The notes: generated by a model not told the origin, from the sequence alone. Counted from the stretch's first letter, positions 35,368-47,143 are shown. The stretch is DNA of 64,000 nucleotides from Conexibacter arvalis (GCF_014199525.1 NZ_JACHNU010000002.1:540147-604146); one strand, 5' to 3'. Translations and numbers: made by a program.

Positions 35368-36531
35368 GTGAGTGGAGGAGCTCGGCTGCGAGCCGGCGTC
35401 GTCGGCGCCGGCTTCATCGGCGCGGTTCACGCGCGCTCTGCGCGGCTCGCCGGCGCCCGGCTGGTCGCCGTCGCGGCGTCGACGCCGGAGTCCTCGCGCG
35501 CAGCGGCGGGACGGCTCGGCGCCGAGCGGGCGTGCAAGTCGGGCGAGGAGCTGGTCGCCGCGGACGACGTCGATGTCGTCCACGTCTGCGCCCCCAACCA
35601 CCTCCACCTGCCGCTCGCGCGCGCCGCGCTGGAGGCCGGCAAGCACGTGATCTGCGAGAAGCCGCTGGCGCTCGACGACGACGGCGCGGCCGAGCTGGTC
35701 GCCGCCGCCTCCGCCGGCGGGCTGCAGGCGGCGGTTCCCTTCGTCTACCGCTACTACCCGATGGTGCGCGAGGCGCGCGAGCGGCTGCGCGGCGGGCGCA
35801 GCGGCCCGCTGCGCCTGCTGCACGGGACCTACCTGCAGGACTGGCTGTCGCTGCCGGCCGACGCCAACTGGCGCGTCGAGCGGCGGCTCGGCGGCGCCTC
35901 GCGCGCCTTCGCCGACATCGGCTCGCACTGGTGCGACCTGGCCGAGTTCGCCTCCGGCCACCGCATCGTCCGCCTCAGCGCGCGCACGGCGACCGTCGTG
36001 CCGGAGCGCAGCGCGAGCGGGACGGCCGCGTTCGCGCGCCGCGACGACGACGGGCCGCGGCAGCCGGTCGACACCGAGGACGTCGCGCTGGTGCAGTTCG
36101 AGACCGACGGCGGCGCGCTCGGCTCCGTCGTCGTCAGCCAGGTCTCCCCCGGCCGCAAGAACCGCCTCTGGATCGAGTGGGACGCGGCCGACGCGGCGCT
36201 CGCCTTCGACCAGGAGCAGCCCGAGCTGCTGTGGTGCGGCCGGCGCGACGGCGTCGCGCTCGCGCTCCGCGACGATGCCGCCCTGAGCGCCCCGGCCGCC
36301 CGCTTCGCGACGCTGCCCGCCGGCCACCCGCAGGGCTACGGCGACTGCTTCGACGCCTTCGTCGCCGACGTCTACGCGGCGATCGCCGACGGCGAGGCGG
36401 CCGACGGTCTGCCGCGCTTCGCCGACGGGCGCCGCGCCGTCCAGATCACCGAGGCGGTGCTCGGCTCGGCCGCCGCCGACGGGGCGTGGACGGCGGTCCC
36501 GGCGCCGGCGCTTGCGGAGGCGCGGCCGTGA
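35368..36531 (+). CDS. Gfo/Idh/MocA-family oxidoreductase
   Basis: This 387-residue NAD(P)-dependent sugar dehydrogenase has a Rossmann N-terminus [16 protein letters not shown], the family signature [12 protein letters not shown], where the Lys of EKP is catalytic, and a C-terminal alpha/beta substrate domain containing [12 protein letters not shown] with the conserved Asp and His. The GTG at 35368 has GGGAAGG 8 bases ahead. It overlaps the isomerase gene by 4 bases. With the isomerase and ABC importer it suggests oxidation of an imported sugar or cyclitol; the substrate is not identifiable. Confidence 0.9.
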   Translation: MSGGARLRAGVVGAGFIGAVHARSARLAGARLVAVAASTPESSRAAAGRLGAERACKSGEELVAADDVDVVHVCAPNHLHLPLARAALEAGKHVICEKPLALDDDGAAELVAAASAGGLQAAVPFVYRYYPMVREARERLRGGRSGPLRLLHGTYLQDWLSLPADANWRVERRLGGASRAFADIGSHWCDLAEFASGHRIVRLSARTATVVPERSASGTAAFARRDDDGPRQPVDTEDVALVQFETDGGALGSVVVSQVSPGRKNRLWIEWDAADAALAFDQEQPELLWCGRRDGVALALRDDAALSAPAARFATLPAGHPQGYGDCFDAFVADVYAAIADGEAADGLPRFADGRRAVQITEAVLGSAAADGAWTAVPAPALAEARP

Positions 36532-37450
36532 AGCTCGGCCTGCTGACCGCCTGCATGCCGGAGCGGCCGCTGGAGGAGGTCGCACGCTGGGCCGGCGCGA
36601 ACGGCTACGAGGCGCTCGAGCTGGCGGCATGGCCGACGATCGGCGACCGGCCGTTCACCGCCTCCCATCTCGCCGCCGACGCCTTCGACGGCCGCGAGCG
36701 CGAGCGGGTCGCCGAGGCGCTGGAGGGGAACGGGCTGACGCTCTCGGCGCTCGCCTACTACGACAACAACCTCCACCCCGACCCCGTCGAGCGGGCGGCG
36801 ATCCACGCGCACGTGCGCGCGTGCGTCGATGCGGCCGCCGCGCTCGGCGGCGTGCCGGTCGGCACCTTCGTCGGCCGCGACCCAGGCCGCAGCGTCGCCG
36901 ACAACCTGCGCGAGGCCGAGCGCGTGCTGCCGCCGCTGGTCGACTACGCCGGCGAGCGCGGCGTGCGGCTGATGATCGAGAACTGCGTGATGGAGGGCTG
37001 GCACCCGGACGGCTATCCCGGCAACCTCGCCTACTCGCCGGAGCTGTGGGAGTGGATGTTCGACCTGGGGCTCTACCTCAACTTCGACCCCTCCCACCTG
37101 CTGTGGCTGGGCATCGACCCCGTCGAGGCGCTGGAGCCGTACGTCGACCGGGTCGCCCACGCGCACGCCAAGGACGCCGAGACCTTCGCCGCCAGACGCA
37201 ACCGCTACGGCTTCTTCGGCCGTCTCTCGACGCGCGCGACCGACCCGTGGGAGATGGGCTGGTGGCGCTACCGCATCCCCGGGCTCGGCGAGGTCGACTT
37301 CCGCCGCTACGTCGACACGCTCTACGCCGGCGGCTTCGACGGCGTGCTGTCGGTCGAGCACGAGGATCCCGTCTGGGGCGGCACGCCCGGGAAGGTCGAG
37401 CAGGGCCTCGTGCTCGCCCACCGCAACCTGCGACCGCTGCTGGTGGCGTG

Positions 37451-37451
<1 letters not shown>
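36528..37451 (+). CDS. sugar phosphate isomerase/epimerase (AP endonuclease 2-like TIM barrel)
   Basis: This is a 307-residue TIM-barrel protein of the IolE/xylose-isomerase-like group. Metal and substrate ligands are visible in [13 protein letters not shown] (Glu), [10 protein letters not shown] (Asp and His), [10 protein letters not shown] (His) and [10 protein letters not shown] (Glu and His). The GTG at 36528 overlaps the oxidoreductase stop (GTGA). This pair (Gfo/Idh/MocA plus AP2-like isomerase) is common in catabolism of inositol-like or uncommon sugars. The ABC ATPase gene begins at its stop codon. Confidence 0.88.
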
Positions 37452-38961
<1,510 letters not shown>

Positions 38962-38965
<4 letters not shown>

Positions 38966-39996
38966 CGACGTCGCCCGCAAGCGGTCCGGGCACGGCGGCC
39001 GCGCCGCCGTCCGGGGGCGGCAGGGCGCGGCGCCTGTCCGGCGTCCGGCTGCAGGAGTACGCGCTCGTGCTCGTCGTGATCGCGCTGTTCGTCGCCGGCT
39101 CGATCCTCAAGCCCGACAGCTTCCCGACCTGGGACAACGTCCGCAACATGCTCACGCAGGCGAGCGTCGTCGGCGTGCTCGCGATCGGGATGACGTTCGT
39201 GATCGCGACCGCCGGCATCGACCTGTCGGTCGGCTCGATGGTCGCCGCGGCCGGGATGTTCGGCGGGGTGCTCGTCGATCCGGAGGGGTCGACGCTGCTG
39301 TTCGTCTTCGGCGCGCTCGCGTTCGCGACGGCGCTCGGGTCGATCAACGCGATCGCGGTCGCCTACGGGCGCGTCGTCCCGTTCATCGCGACGCTGGCGA
39401 TGTTCTCGATCGCGCGCGGGATCGCGCTGCTGCTCAACGACAAGCTGCCGGTCGGGCTGCTGGAGCTCAACGGCGGCTCGTTCGGCGACCCCGCGCCGTT
39501 CTCGCTGATGTGGTTCGGGACGGGGCGGATCCTTGGGATCCCCGTCTCGGTCTACGTCTTCCTCGGCGTCGTGGTCGCCGGGTGGCTGGTCCTCAACCGC
39601 ACCCGCTACGGCCGCTACGTCGTCGCCGTCGGCGGCAACCGCGAGGCGGCGCGGATCGCCGGCGTCCCGGTCCGGCGGACGATCCTCAGCGTCTACGTCC
39701 TGTCCGGCCTGCTCGCAGGCGTCGCGGCGGTGCTGCTGTGCGCACGCCTCGGCAGCGCCTCGCCGGTCAGCGGCAACCTCTACGAGCTCGACGCGATCGG
39801 CGCCGTCGTGATCGGCGGCACCAGCCTCGCCGGCGGCCGCGCGACGATCGTCGGCACGTTCCTCGGCGTGCTGACCTTCGCGTTGATCTTCAGCTTGATG
39901 ACGCAGCTCGACCTGTCGACCGAGGTCCAGCAGGTCGTCAAGGGGGCGATCGTCCTCGGGGCGGTCCTCATCCAGCGGCCGGAGGCGCGGCTGTGA
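38962..39996 (+). CDS. sugar ABC transporter permease (RbsC-like)
   Basis: This is a 344-residue membrane protein of the BPD_transp_2 family. A cytoplasmic N-terminus of ~30 residues precedes eight to ten helices. The family signature segment TFVIATAGIDLSVGSMVA occurs near residue 75, and ARIAGVPVRRTILSVYVLSG is the coupling region. The start overlaps the ATPase stop (ATGA), with GAGGAGG upstream. It forms the homodimeric channel of the CUT2 importer. Substrate is unknown. Confidence 0.93.
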
Positions 39997-40026
39997 AACG
40001 TCCACACCGAAGGAGGAGGGGTCCAG

Positions 40027-41073
40027 ATGTCAATGATGCGACTGCCGGCGGCGCTGGCCGTCGCGGCGCTGCTGGCGGTCGGCGCCGCGGCCTGCGGCGG
40101 TGACAGCGACGACGACGGCGCGACCGCGACGCAGGCGGCCGCCGGCGCGACGACGGGCGGCGAGGGCGGCGGCGCCGGCGGCCCGGTCAGCATCGTCGCC
40201 AGCGTGCCGCCGACCGACCACGGCTGGCTCGGCGCGATCTCGAAGAACGCGCAGGCCGCCGCGGACGAGTTCGACGACGTCGACTTCCGCCTGCTGGAGG
40301 CCGCCGACGCCGACTCGCAGGCACAGCAGATCGAGCAGGTGATCTCCGACAGACCGGACGCGCTCGTCGTGTTGCCGCAGGACGGCGCGGCGCTGACGCC
40401 GGTCGCGCAGAGAGCCGAGGCGGCCGGGATCCCGGTCGTCAACGTCGACCGGCTGTTCACGGCGCCCGACGCGGCGACCGCGACGATCCTCGGCGACAAC
40501 TACCAGATCGGCGTGCTCGCGGCCGACTACATCGCCAGAAGACTCGACTGCAGAGGCAACGTCGTGGAGATCCAGGGCCTGGCGGGGATCTCGGTCACGG
40601 AGGAGCGCACGAGAGGGTTCGTCGACGAGCTGAGAAAGGCCTGCCCGGACGGCGGGATCGACATCGTCGCCAGACAGCCGGGCGACTTCAACCCCGACAC
40701 AGGGCTGAGAGTGATGGAGACGATCCTCCAGGCGCAGGACAGAATCGACGCCGTCTACACGCACGACGACGACATGGCCCAGGGCGTCGTGCAGGCGATC
40801 CGCAACGCCGGCCGCGACGACGAGATGTTCCTGACCGGCGTCGGCGGCTCCCAGGACGCGATGGAGCAGATCAAGGAGGGCGGCCTCTACGAGGCGACCT
40901 TCCTCTACAACCCCAACATGGCCGCGTCGGCCGTCAACATGGCGCGCCTGATCGCGCTCGGCGAGGGCTTCCCGGAGCTGGTCCCGCCGGAGGTCCCGCG
41001 CCAGATCATCGTCCCGGCTGCGACGGTGACGAGCGAGAACGTCGAGCAGTACGAGCAGTACGCGTTCAACTGA
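40027..41073 (+). CDS. sugar-binding lipoprotein of CUT2 ABC transporter
   Basis: This is a 348-residue binding protein. The signal peptide ends in AAAC with lipidated Cys23, and a low-complexity Gly/Asp/Ala linker (about 25-50) follows. The type I periplasmic-binding fold starts with VSIVASVPPTDHGWLGAI and includes DALVVLPQDG and the closing FLYNPNMAA. AAGGAGGAGGGG precedes the ATG at 40027. It captures the sugar for the preceding ATPase and permease. Arginine is mostly AGA (about ten codons), whereas the adjacent ATPase and permease use CGC and CGG. Confidence 0.92.
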   Translation: MSMMRLPAALAVAALLAVGAAACGGDSDDDGATATQAAAGATTGGEGGGAGGPVSIVASVPPTDHGWLGAISKNAQAAADEFDDVDFRLLEAADADSQAQQIEQVISDRPDALVVLPQDGAALTPVAQRAEAAGIPVVNVDRLFTAPDAATATILGDNYQIGVLAADYIARRLDCRGNVVEIQGLAGISVTEERTRGFVDELRKACPDGGIDIVARQPGDFNPDTGLRVMETILQAQDRIDAVYTHDDDMAQGVVQAIRNAGRDDEMFLTGVGGSQDAMEQIKEGGLYEATFLYNPNMAASAVNMARLIALGEGFPELVPPEVPRQIIVPAATVTSENVEQYEQYAFN

Positions 41074-41098
41074 CGCGCGTCCCGGTCGCGCCGGCGGC

Positions 41099-41134
41099 CG
41101 CCCAACCTTGGCACGCCTGTGTCAAGGTTGGGCG
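41099..41134 (+). terminator. 16-bp hairpin ending the sugar operon, adjacent to the metH promoter
   Basis: CGCCCAACCTTGGCAC pairs with GTGTCAAGGTTGGGCG (one G-T wobble) around a 4-base loop, 25 bases after the binding-protein stop. It is the natural terminator of the sugar operon. Its right arm ends 10 bases before the metH -10 box, so it also overlaps the expected -35 region and could act as an operator there. Confidence 0.7.
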
Positions 41135-41143
41135 CGTCGCTGG

Positions 41144-41149
41144 TACGAT
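41144..41149 (+). promoter_or_regulatory. -10 box TACGAT of metH, leaderless
   Basis: TACGAT ends 6 bases before the metH ATG at 41156. With so little room the transcript should begin at or next to the start codon. No cobalamin or SAM riboswitch fits in the gap. Confidence 0.5.
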
Positions 41150-41155
41150 CGGACG

Positions 41156-44100
41156 ATGCGCGACTACCTCGATGCCATCCGCTCCCGCGTCGTCGTCTTC
41201 GATGGGGGCATGGGCGCCACGCTCGAGCAGTTCGAGCTGACCGAGCAGGACTACGGCGGACTGAAGGGCAAGTGCCACGAGGCGCTGATCCTCCACCGCC
41301 CCGACGTCATCGAGGGCGTCCACGCGACGATGCTCGACGCCGGCGCGGAGGTCGTCGAGACCGACACCTTCCAGGCATCCCGCCTCAAGCTCGACGAGTG
41401 GGGCCTCGCCGACCACACGCTGGAGATCAACCGCAGAGGCGCCGAGATCGCGCGCAAGGCGGCCGGCGAGCACCGCTACGTCGCCGGCTCGATCGGCCCG
41501 ACCGGCTTCCTCCCCGCCTCCGACGACCCGACGCTCGGGAACATCTCCTTCCGCAGACTGGTCGAGGTCTTCGCCGAGCAGTCGCAGGGCCTGGTCGAGG
41601 GCGGCGCCGATCTGCTGATGATCGAGACCGCGCAGGACATCCTCGAGGTCAAGGCGGCGATCTTCGGCGCGCGCGAGGCGTTCAAGACGACGGGGAAGCA
41701 GATCCCGATCCAGGTCTCGGTCTCGCTGCTGCCCAACGGCGGCAAGATGCTGCTCGGCACCGACATCTCCTCGGTGCTGGCGACGCTGACCGCGCTGCGC
41801 GTCGACGCGCTCGGCCTCAACTGCTCGACCGGCCCCGAGGACATGCGCGACGCGATCCGCTTCCTCGGCGAGTTCTCGCCCGTGCCGGTCCACTGCATCC
41901 CGAACGCCGGCCTGCCGCTCCAGGGTCCCGACGGGGAGACGATCTTCCCCGAGAAGCCGGAGCCGCTCGCCGCGACGCTGACCGACTTCGTCGAGCGCTA
42001 CGGCATCTCGATCGTCGGCGGCTGCTGCGGCACGACCGCCGCCCACATCAGAGCGATCGCCGACGCGGTCAAGGGCCGCCCCGTCGAGCCCCGTCCGGCG
42101 CCGCGCCCGCAGCATGTCTCCTCGATGATCGCCGCCACGCCGCTGGCGCAGGAGCCGCGCCCGACGATCGTCGGCGAGCGCGTCAACTCGCAGGGCTCGC
42201 GCCGCGCCAAGGAGATGCTGCTCGCCGACGACTACGACGGCCTGCTGCAGATCGCCGAGAACCAGGTCGAGCTCGGCGCCCACGTGCTCGACCTCTGCGT
42301 CGCGCTGACCGAGCGCCAGGACGAGGCCGAGCAGATGCGGATCCTCGCGAAGAAGGTCTCGCTGTCGCTGCCGGCGCCGATCCAGGTCGACTCGACCGAG
42401 CCCGAGGTGATGCAGGCGGCGCTGGAGCAGATCCCCGGCCGCGCGATCGTCAACTCCGTCAACCTCGAGGCCGGCCGCGACAAGCTCGACCTCGTCACGC
42501 CGCTCTGCATCGAGCACGGCGCCGCGCTGATCGCGCTGACGATCGACGAGGAGTCGATGGGCAAGACGGCCGAGCGCAAGCTCGAGATCGCCAAGCGGAT
42601 CCACGGCTACGTCGTCGAGGAGCACGGCCTCCCCGCCGACCTGCTGATCTTCGACGCGCTGACCTTCACGCTCGCGACCGGCGCCGACGAGTTCAAGACC
42701 TCTGCGATCGAGACGATCGAGGGCATCCGCGCGATCAAGCGCGAGCTGCCCGGCGTGCTGACCTCGCTCGGCGTCTCCAACGTCTCCTTCGGCTTCGGCA
42801 GAGCGGCCCGCGAGGTGCTGAACTCCGTCTTCCTCCACCACTGCGTGGAGGCCGGGCTCGACCTCGCGATGGTCCACCCGAAGGACGTCACGCCGTATGC
42901 CGAGATCCCGGAGAACGAGCGCGAGCTGGCCGACGACCTCGTCTTCAACCGCCGCGACGACGCGACCCAGCGCTTCATCGAGCACTTCGAGGAGAAGGGC
43001 GAGTCGGGCGACGACGAGGCGGCCGACCCGACCTCCGGGATGGAGCCCGAGGAGGCGCTGCACTTCCACATCCTGCGCCGCAAGAAGGAGGGCGTCGAGG
43101 AGTGGATCGACAAGTCGGTCGAGAAGATCGGCGCCGTCCCGACGCTCAACGACGTGCTGCTGCCGGCGATGAAGGAGGTCGGCGACAAGTTCGGCGCCGG
43201 CGAGCTGATCCTCCCCTTCGTGCTGCAGAGCGCCGAGGTGATGAAGAAGGCCGTCGCGCAGCTGGAGAGATACCTCGACCGGATCGAGGGCTACACCAAG
43301 GGCACGGTCGTCGTCGCGACCGTCTTCGGCGACGTCCACGACATCGGCAAGTCGCTCGTCAACACGATCCTCACGAACAACGGCTACACGGTCGTCGACC
43401 TCGGCAAGCAGGTCCCGGTCTCGACGATCCTGGAGGCGGCCCAGGAGCACAGAGCGACCGCGATCGGCCTCTCGGCGCTGCTCGTCTCGACCTCCAAGCA
43501 GATGCCGCTCGCCGTCCAGGAGCTGCACGAGAAGAGACTCGACTTCCCGGTGCTGATCGGCGGCGCGGCGATCAACCGCGACTTCGGCCTGCGGATCCTC
43601 TACCCGCACGGCAGAGAGTCCGACGACGTCTACGAGCCCGGCGTCTTCTACTGCAAGGACGCCTTCGAGGGCCTCGCGAAGATGGACCAGATCATCGACG
43701 ACGAGGCCCGCGCCGCGCTGATCGAGAAGACGCGCGCCTCGGCGAAGAGACTGCGCGAGAAGGTCGTCGTCCCCGACGACGCGCCGCCGGTCACCGACGA
43801 CTCGGTCCGCTCGGCCGCCCGCACCGACAATCCGGTCCCGACCCCGCCGTGGTGGGGCGTGCGCGAGATCGAGGTGCCGCTCGACGAGGTCTGGCACCAC
43901 CTCGACACCCACGTCCTCTTCAAGCTCCACTGGGGCGGCCGCGGCGTCAAGGGCGAGGCGTGGCAGAAGCTGCTGCGCGACGACTTCGTGCCCCGGCTGG
44001 AGCGGATGTGGCGCGAGCAGACCTACCTGCACCCGCGCGCCAAGCTCGGCTACTTCCCCTGCAACAGCGAGGGCAACGAGCTGATCGTCTTCGACCCCAA

Positions 44101-44725
44101 GGACCACGACAGAGAGCTGCACCGGCTCGTCTTCCCGCGCCAGCCCAAGCACGACCGCATCTGCCTCGCCGACCTGTACCGGCCGCTCTCCTCGGGCGAA
44201 CGCGACGTCTGCGCGCTGCAGGTCGTCACCGCCGGCGACGAGGTCACCGAGCTGATGGCGAGACTGGAGGCCGACGGCGAGTTCGCCGAGCAGCTGTTCG
44301 TCCACGGCCTCGGCGTCCAGACCGCCGAGGGCATGGCCGAGTGGGTCCACGCGAGAGCGCGCAGCGACCTCGGGCTGGAGCCGACCGACGGCCGCCGCTA
44401 CTCGTGGGGCTACCCGGCCTGCCCGGACCAGTCCGAGCACGAGAAGGTCTTCGACCTGCTCGACGCGCCGTCGATCGGCATGCGTCTCTCCGGCGGCTAC
44501 GCCGTCGAGCCGGAGCAGTCGACCGTCGCGATCGTCGCCCACCATCCGCAGGCGGTCTACTTCGGCATGAGAAGCGGCTTCCTGCCGAAGGAGAAGGCCC
44601 CCGACGAGATCATCATCGGCACCGACAAGGACCCGTCGATGATCGACCTCGGCGCGCTCGACGACGACCCGCGCGAGGGCGCGGTCGAGGCCGAGGTCGC
44701 GCCGGACGCGGCCGGCGTCGAGTAG
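41156..44725 (+). CDS. metH: cobalamin-dependent methionine synthase
   Basis: This 1189-residue enzyme transfers a methyl group from methyltetrahydrofolate to homocysteine through cobalamin. All four modules are present in order. The homocysteine domain has zinc ligands Cys223 and Cys290/Cys291 in GGCCGTT. The pterin domain starts near VGERVNSQGS. The cobalamin domain has GDVHDIGKS (Asp726, His728, the lower axial ligand). The reactivation domain carries GYPACPDQSEHEKV near the end. The length is that of full MetH (about 1230). The ATG at 41156 follows a -10 box directly; a longer in-frame start at 41108 lies in the preceding hairpin. Several Arg codons are AGA. Confidence 0.97.
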   Translation: MRDYLDAIRSRVVVFDGGMGATLEQFELTEQDYGGLKGKCHEALILHRPDVIEGVHATMLDAGAEVVETDTFQASRLKLDEWGLADHTLEINRRGAEIARKAAGEHRYVAGSIGPTGFLPASDDPTLGNISFRRLVEVFAEQSQGLVEGGADLLMIETAQDILEVKAAIFGAREAFKTTGKQIPIQVSVSLLPNGGKMLLGTDISSVLATLTALRVDALGLNCSTGPEDMRDAIRFLGEFSPVPVHCIPNAGLPLQGPDGETIFPEKPEPLAATLTDFVERYGISIVGGCCGTTAAHIRAIADAVKGRPVEPRPAPRPQHVSSMIAATPLAQEPRPTIVGERVNSQGSRRAKEMLLADDYDGLLQIAENQVELGAHVLDLCVALTERQDEAEQMRILAKKVSLSLPAPIQVDSTEPEVMQAALEQIPGRAIVNSVNLEAGRDKLDLVTPLCIEHGAALIALTIDEESMGKTAERKLEIAKRIHGYVVEEHGLPADLLIFDALTFTLATGADEFKTSAIETIEGIRAIKRELPGVLTSLGVSNVSFGFGRAAREVLNSVFLHHCVEAGLDLAMVHPKDVTPYAEIPENERELADDLVFNRRDDATQRFIEHFEEKGESGDDEAADPTSGMEPEEALHFHILRRKKEGVEEWIDKSVEKIGAVPTLNDVLLPAMKEVGDKFGAGELILPFVLQSAEVMKKAVAQLERYLDRIEGYTKGTVVVATVFGDVHDIGKSLVNTILTNNGYTVVDLGKQVPVSTILEAAQEHRATAIGLSALLVSTSKQMPLAVQELHEKRLDFPVLIGGAAINRDFGLRILYPHGRESDDVYEPGVFYCKDAFEGLAKMDQIIDDEARAALIEKTRASAKRLREKVVVPDDAPPVTDDSVRSAARTDNPVPTPPWWGVREIEVPLDEVWHHLDTHVLFKLHWGGRGVKGEAWQKLLRDDFVPRLERMWREQTYLHPRAKLGYFPCNSEGNELIVFDPKDHDRELHRLVFPRQPKHDRICLADLYRPLSSGERDVCALQVVTAGDEVTELMARLEADGEFAEQLFVHGLGVQTAEGMAEWVHARARSDLGLEPTDGRRYSWGYPACPDQSEHEKVFDLLDAPSIGMRLSGGYAVEPEQSTVAIVAHHPQAVYFGMRSGFLPKEKAPDEIIIGTDKDPSMIDLGALDDDPREGAVEAEVAPDAAGVE

Positions 44726-44740
44726 GCGGCGCTTTCGGGC

Positions 44741-47134
44741 CTACGCCTCGGCGGCGCTGCGCTGGCCAGCGCCGCCGCGGCGCTCGCGCGGATGGGCGCG
44801 GAGCGTGACCGGCGAGGTCTGCATCGTGCGCAGGCGGACGTCCTTCCACGACAGCCCCTCCTTCAGCAGCGCGGGCATGCCCATCAGCACGGCGGTCGCG
44901 ACCTCGACCGCCTGCAGGACGATGCCGTAGCCGAGCGCGTCGGCGTGCGAGACGCCGTAGCCGCTGCTGAGCACGACGACGCAGGCGGCCTGGAAGATGC
45001 CGAGGTTCGACGGCGTCGCCGGCAGCACCGCCGTCACGTTGACGGCGAACAGGACTGCCGCGGCGGCGCCGATCCCGGCCTGGTCGTCGAGCCCGAAGGC
45101 GACGAGGAGCACGTAGCAGGAGATCCACTGGAGCACCCACGCGCCGAGCTGCGCGACCAGCGCGACCGCGCCGAGGCGCGGCTGGCGGAAGACGGCGAGG
45201 CCGTCGCGGACGCGGCCGAGCGCTCGACGGGCCTGGCCGGTCAGCTCGCGCAGCCTCGCGAAGCGCGAATGCTTGCCGGCGCTCAGCAGCGGCGGCGCGA
45301 TCAGCACGACGGCGAGCAGCACGAGCGGCGCGATCGTCGCGACCAGCAGCGCGTCCTGGTGCCCCCTGAAGATCCGCACCGACGACAGCGTCACGATCCC
45401 GAGCAGCACGAGCGCGAGGATGTTGAGCAGCGTCTGGGAGACGATCGTGCCGAGCACGATCGGGAAATGCTCGCGCGGGCGGCCGGTGCGGCGGGCGACG
45501 ATCAGCGCGCGCGACGGCTCGCCGAGGCGGGCCGGCAGCGTCGCCGACATCAGCACGCCGATGAAGGTGCCCTGCATCGAGTCGCGCAGGCGCACGCGGC
45601 TGTCGGGCAGCGCCGCGGTCAGGATCGATCTCCACGCGACGGCGCGGGCCGCCATCGACGTGCACATGATCCCGAGGCCGACCAGCACCCAGGCGGGACT
45701 GGAGTCGACCAGCGCGGTGATCACCCGGTCGACGCCGATTCTCCTGATCGCGAGCACCGAGCCGGCGACGATCGCCAGCACGAGCAGCGCCATCACGGCC
45801 CGCCGCAGCAGCGCGACCGCCGGCCGGCGCGTGCCGGCCGGTGGCGGCGGCTCGAGGCTCGGCAGCCGCTGCGCGGGGACCTTCGGCTGCATGTCGGCGG
45901 GCAGGAGGCCGACGCGGACGCCGATCCGCTCCGTCACCGTGCGCGGAGCGGGCGTGGCGATCGCGTCCTCGTAGGCGCCGATCACCTCGGAGGCGACGCG
46001 CGGCCAGGCGTAGCGCTGCGCGTGGGCGGCGGCGGCGACGCCCATCGCGGCCAGCCGCTGCGGCTCGTGCCAGAGGTCGCGCAGCGTCTCGGCCAGCGCG
46101 GTCGCGTCGCCGCGCGGCACGAGCACGCCGTCGACGCCGTCGCGCACGACGTCGCCGTAGCCGGCGATGTCGGAGGCGACGACCGGCGTGCCGGCGGCGA
46201 ACGCCTCCGTCAGCACCATCCCGAAGCTCTCGCCGCCGAGCGACGGCGCGCACAGCACGTCGGCGCGCTCGAGCACGCGCCGCTTCTCGTCGTCGTCGAC
46301 GCGGCCGAGGACGGTGATCCCGCGGTCGTCGAGCAGCAGCGGCGCGACCTCCTCGCGGTTGGCGCCGACGATCGTCAGCTCGACCGGGATGTGCTCGCGC
46401 AGCGCCTCGAAGGCGCGCAGCAGCACCGGCAGCCCCTTGCGCTCGACCGCCTGGCCGACGAAGGCGATCCGCAGGCTGCCGCCGGTCCCCTTCGGCGCGC
46501 CGAGGTCAGGGACGCCGAGCGCCGCGGCGGCCTGCAGCGCCGGTTCGCCGGGCAGCGCGGCGGACTCCGGGATCGCCACGCCGTTGGGGATGATCCGGTA
46601 GCGGCCGCCGAAGAAGCGCCGCGCCGTCCACGCGGCCGCCTCCGAGACGGCGATGCGGACGTGGAGGTGGTTGAGCATCCGCCGCGCGCCGAGCGCGTTG
46701 GCGACGTTGTTGGAGAAGCGGTTGGTCGAGTAGGCGTGGAAGGTGCCGACCAGCGGCGCGTTCGTGCTGACGCAGGCGTCCCAGCACAGTCTCGGCGCGA
46801 CCGGCTCGTGCAGGTGGACGACGTCGAAGTCGCCGGCGCGCAGCTCCTGGCGCATCTTCAGCAGCCCGCCCGGCGTCGCCATCAGGTTGGAGACCGCGCC
46901 GTTGGCGTTGAAGCCGATCGTGCCGCCGAGCGGGATCAGGTACTCGGGGACCTGGCGCTGCTGGGGGGCAGCGCCTCTGTGGAGGATCCGGGCACGACGG
47001 TCGTCCGGGTCGAAGGGGGCCAGGACGCGCACGTCGTGGCCCTCGGAGAGGAAGGTCTCGGCGAGGGCCTCGATGTGCCGAGTGACGCCGCCCGGATAGG
47101 TCCACGAATACGGTGAGACCAGGGCTACGCGCAT
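44741..47134 (-). CDS. GT4 glycosyltransferase (PimA-like) fused to an LPG-synthase-type flippase domain
   Basis: This is a 797-residue two-part membrane protein. Residues 1 to about 400 form a GT-B glycosyltransferase close to mycobacterial PimA in its key segments: VSPYSWTYPGGVTRHIEALA at the start, VVHLHEPVAPRLC, ISEAA-type acceptor region, VERKGLPVLL and GGESFGMVLTEAFAAG with the catalytic Glu pair. Residues about 440-770 hold seven or more hydrophobic helices of the LPG_synthase_TM (UPF0104, AglD-like) family, with the LPARLGEPSRAL segment. It probably mannosylates a lipid and holds or flips it. Fusion of these two families is unusual. It converges on metH. Confidence 0.85.
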   Translation of the reverse strand: MRVALVSPYSWTYPGGVTRHIEALAETFLSEGHDVRVLAPFDPDDRRARILHRGAAPQQRQVPEYLIPLGGTIGFNANGAVSNLMATPGGLLKMRQELRAGDFDVVHLHEPVAPRLCWDACVSTNAPLVGTFHAYSTNRFSNNVANALGARRMLNHLHVRIAVSEAAAWTARRFFGGRYRIIPNGVAIPESAALPGEPALQAAAALGVPDLGAPKGTGGSLRIAFVGQAVERKGLPVLLRAFEALREHIPVELTIVGANREEVAPLLLDDRGITVLGRVDDDEKRRVLERADVLCAPSLGGESFGMVLTEAFAAGTPVVASDIAGYGDVVRDGVDGVLVPRGDATALAETLRDLWHEPQRLAAMGVAAAAHAQRYAWPRVASEVIGAYEDAIATPAPRTVTERIGVRVGLLPADMQPKVPAQRLPSLEPPPPAGTRRPAVALLRRAVMALLVLAIVAGSVLAIRRIGVDRVITALVDSSPAWVLVGLGIMCTSMAARAVAWRSILTAALPDSRVRLRDSMQGTFIGVLMSATLPARLGEPSRALIVARRTGRPREHFPIVLGTIVSQTLLNILALVLLGIVTLSSVRIFRGHQDALLVATIAPLVLLAVVLIAPPLLSAGKHSRFARLRELTGQARRALGRVRDGLAVFRQPRLGAVALVAQLGAWVLQWISCYVLLVAFGLDDQAGIGAAAAVLFAVNVTAVLPATPSNLGIFQAACVVVLSSGYGVSHADALGYGIVLQAVEVATAVLMGMPALLKEGLSWKDVRLRTMQTSPVTLRAHPRERRGGAGQRSAAEA

Positions 47135-47143
47135 CGGGCCCGG

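Noticed and set aside
41074-41155. Cobalamin or SAM riboswitch before metH
   Set aside because: The gap is only 82 bases, mostly filled by a simple hairpin and a -10 box; no conserved aptamer sequences are present.
41066-44545. Very long antisense open frame opposite metH (and similar ones elsewhere)
   Set aside because: High third-position GC makes long antisense frames common; their translations are Asp/Leu/Arg/Val-rich without domains.
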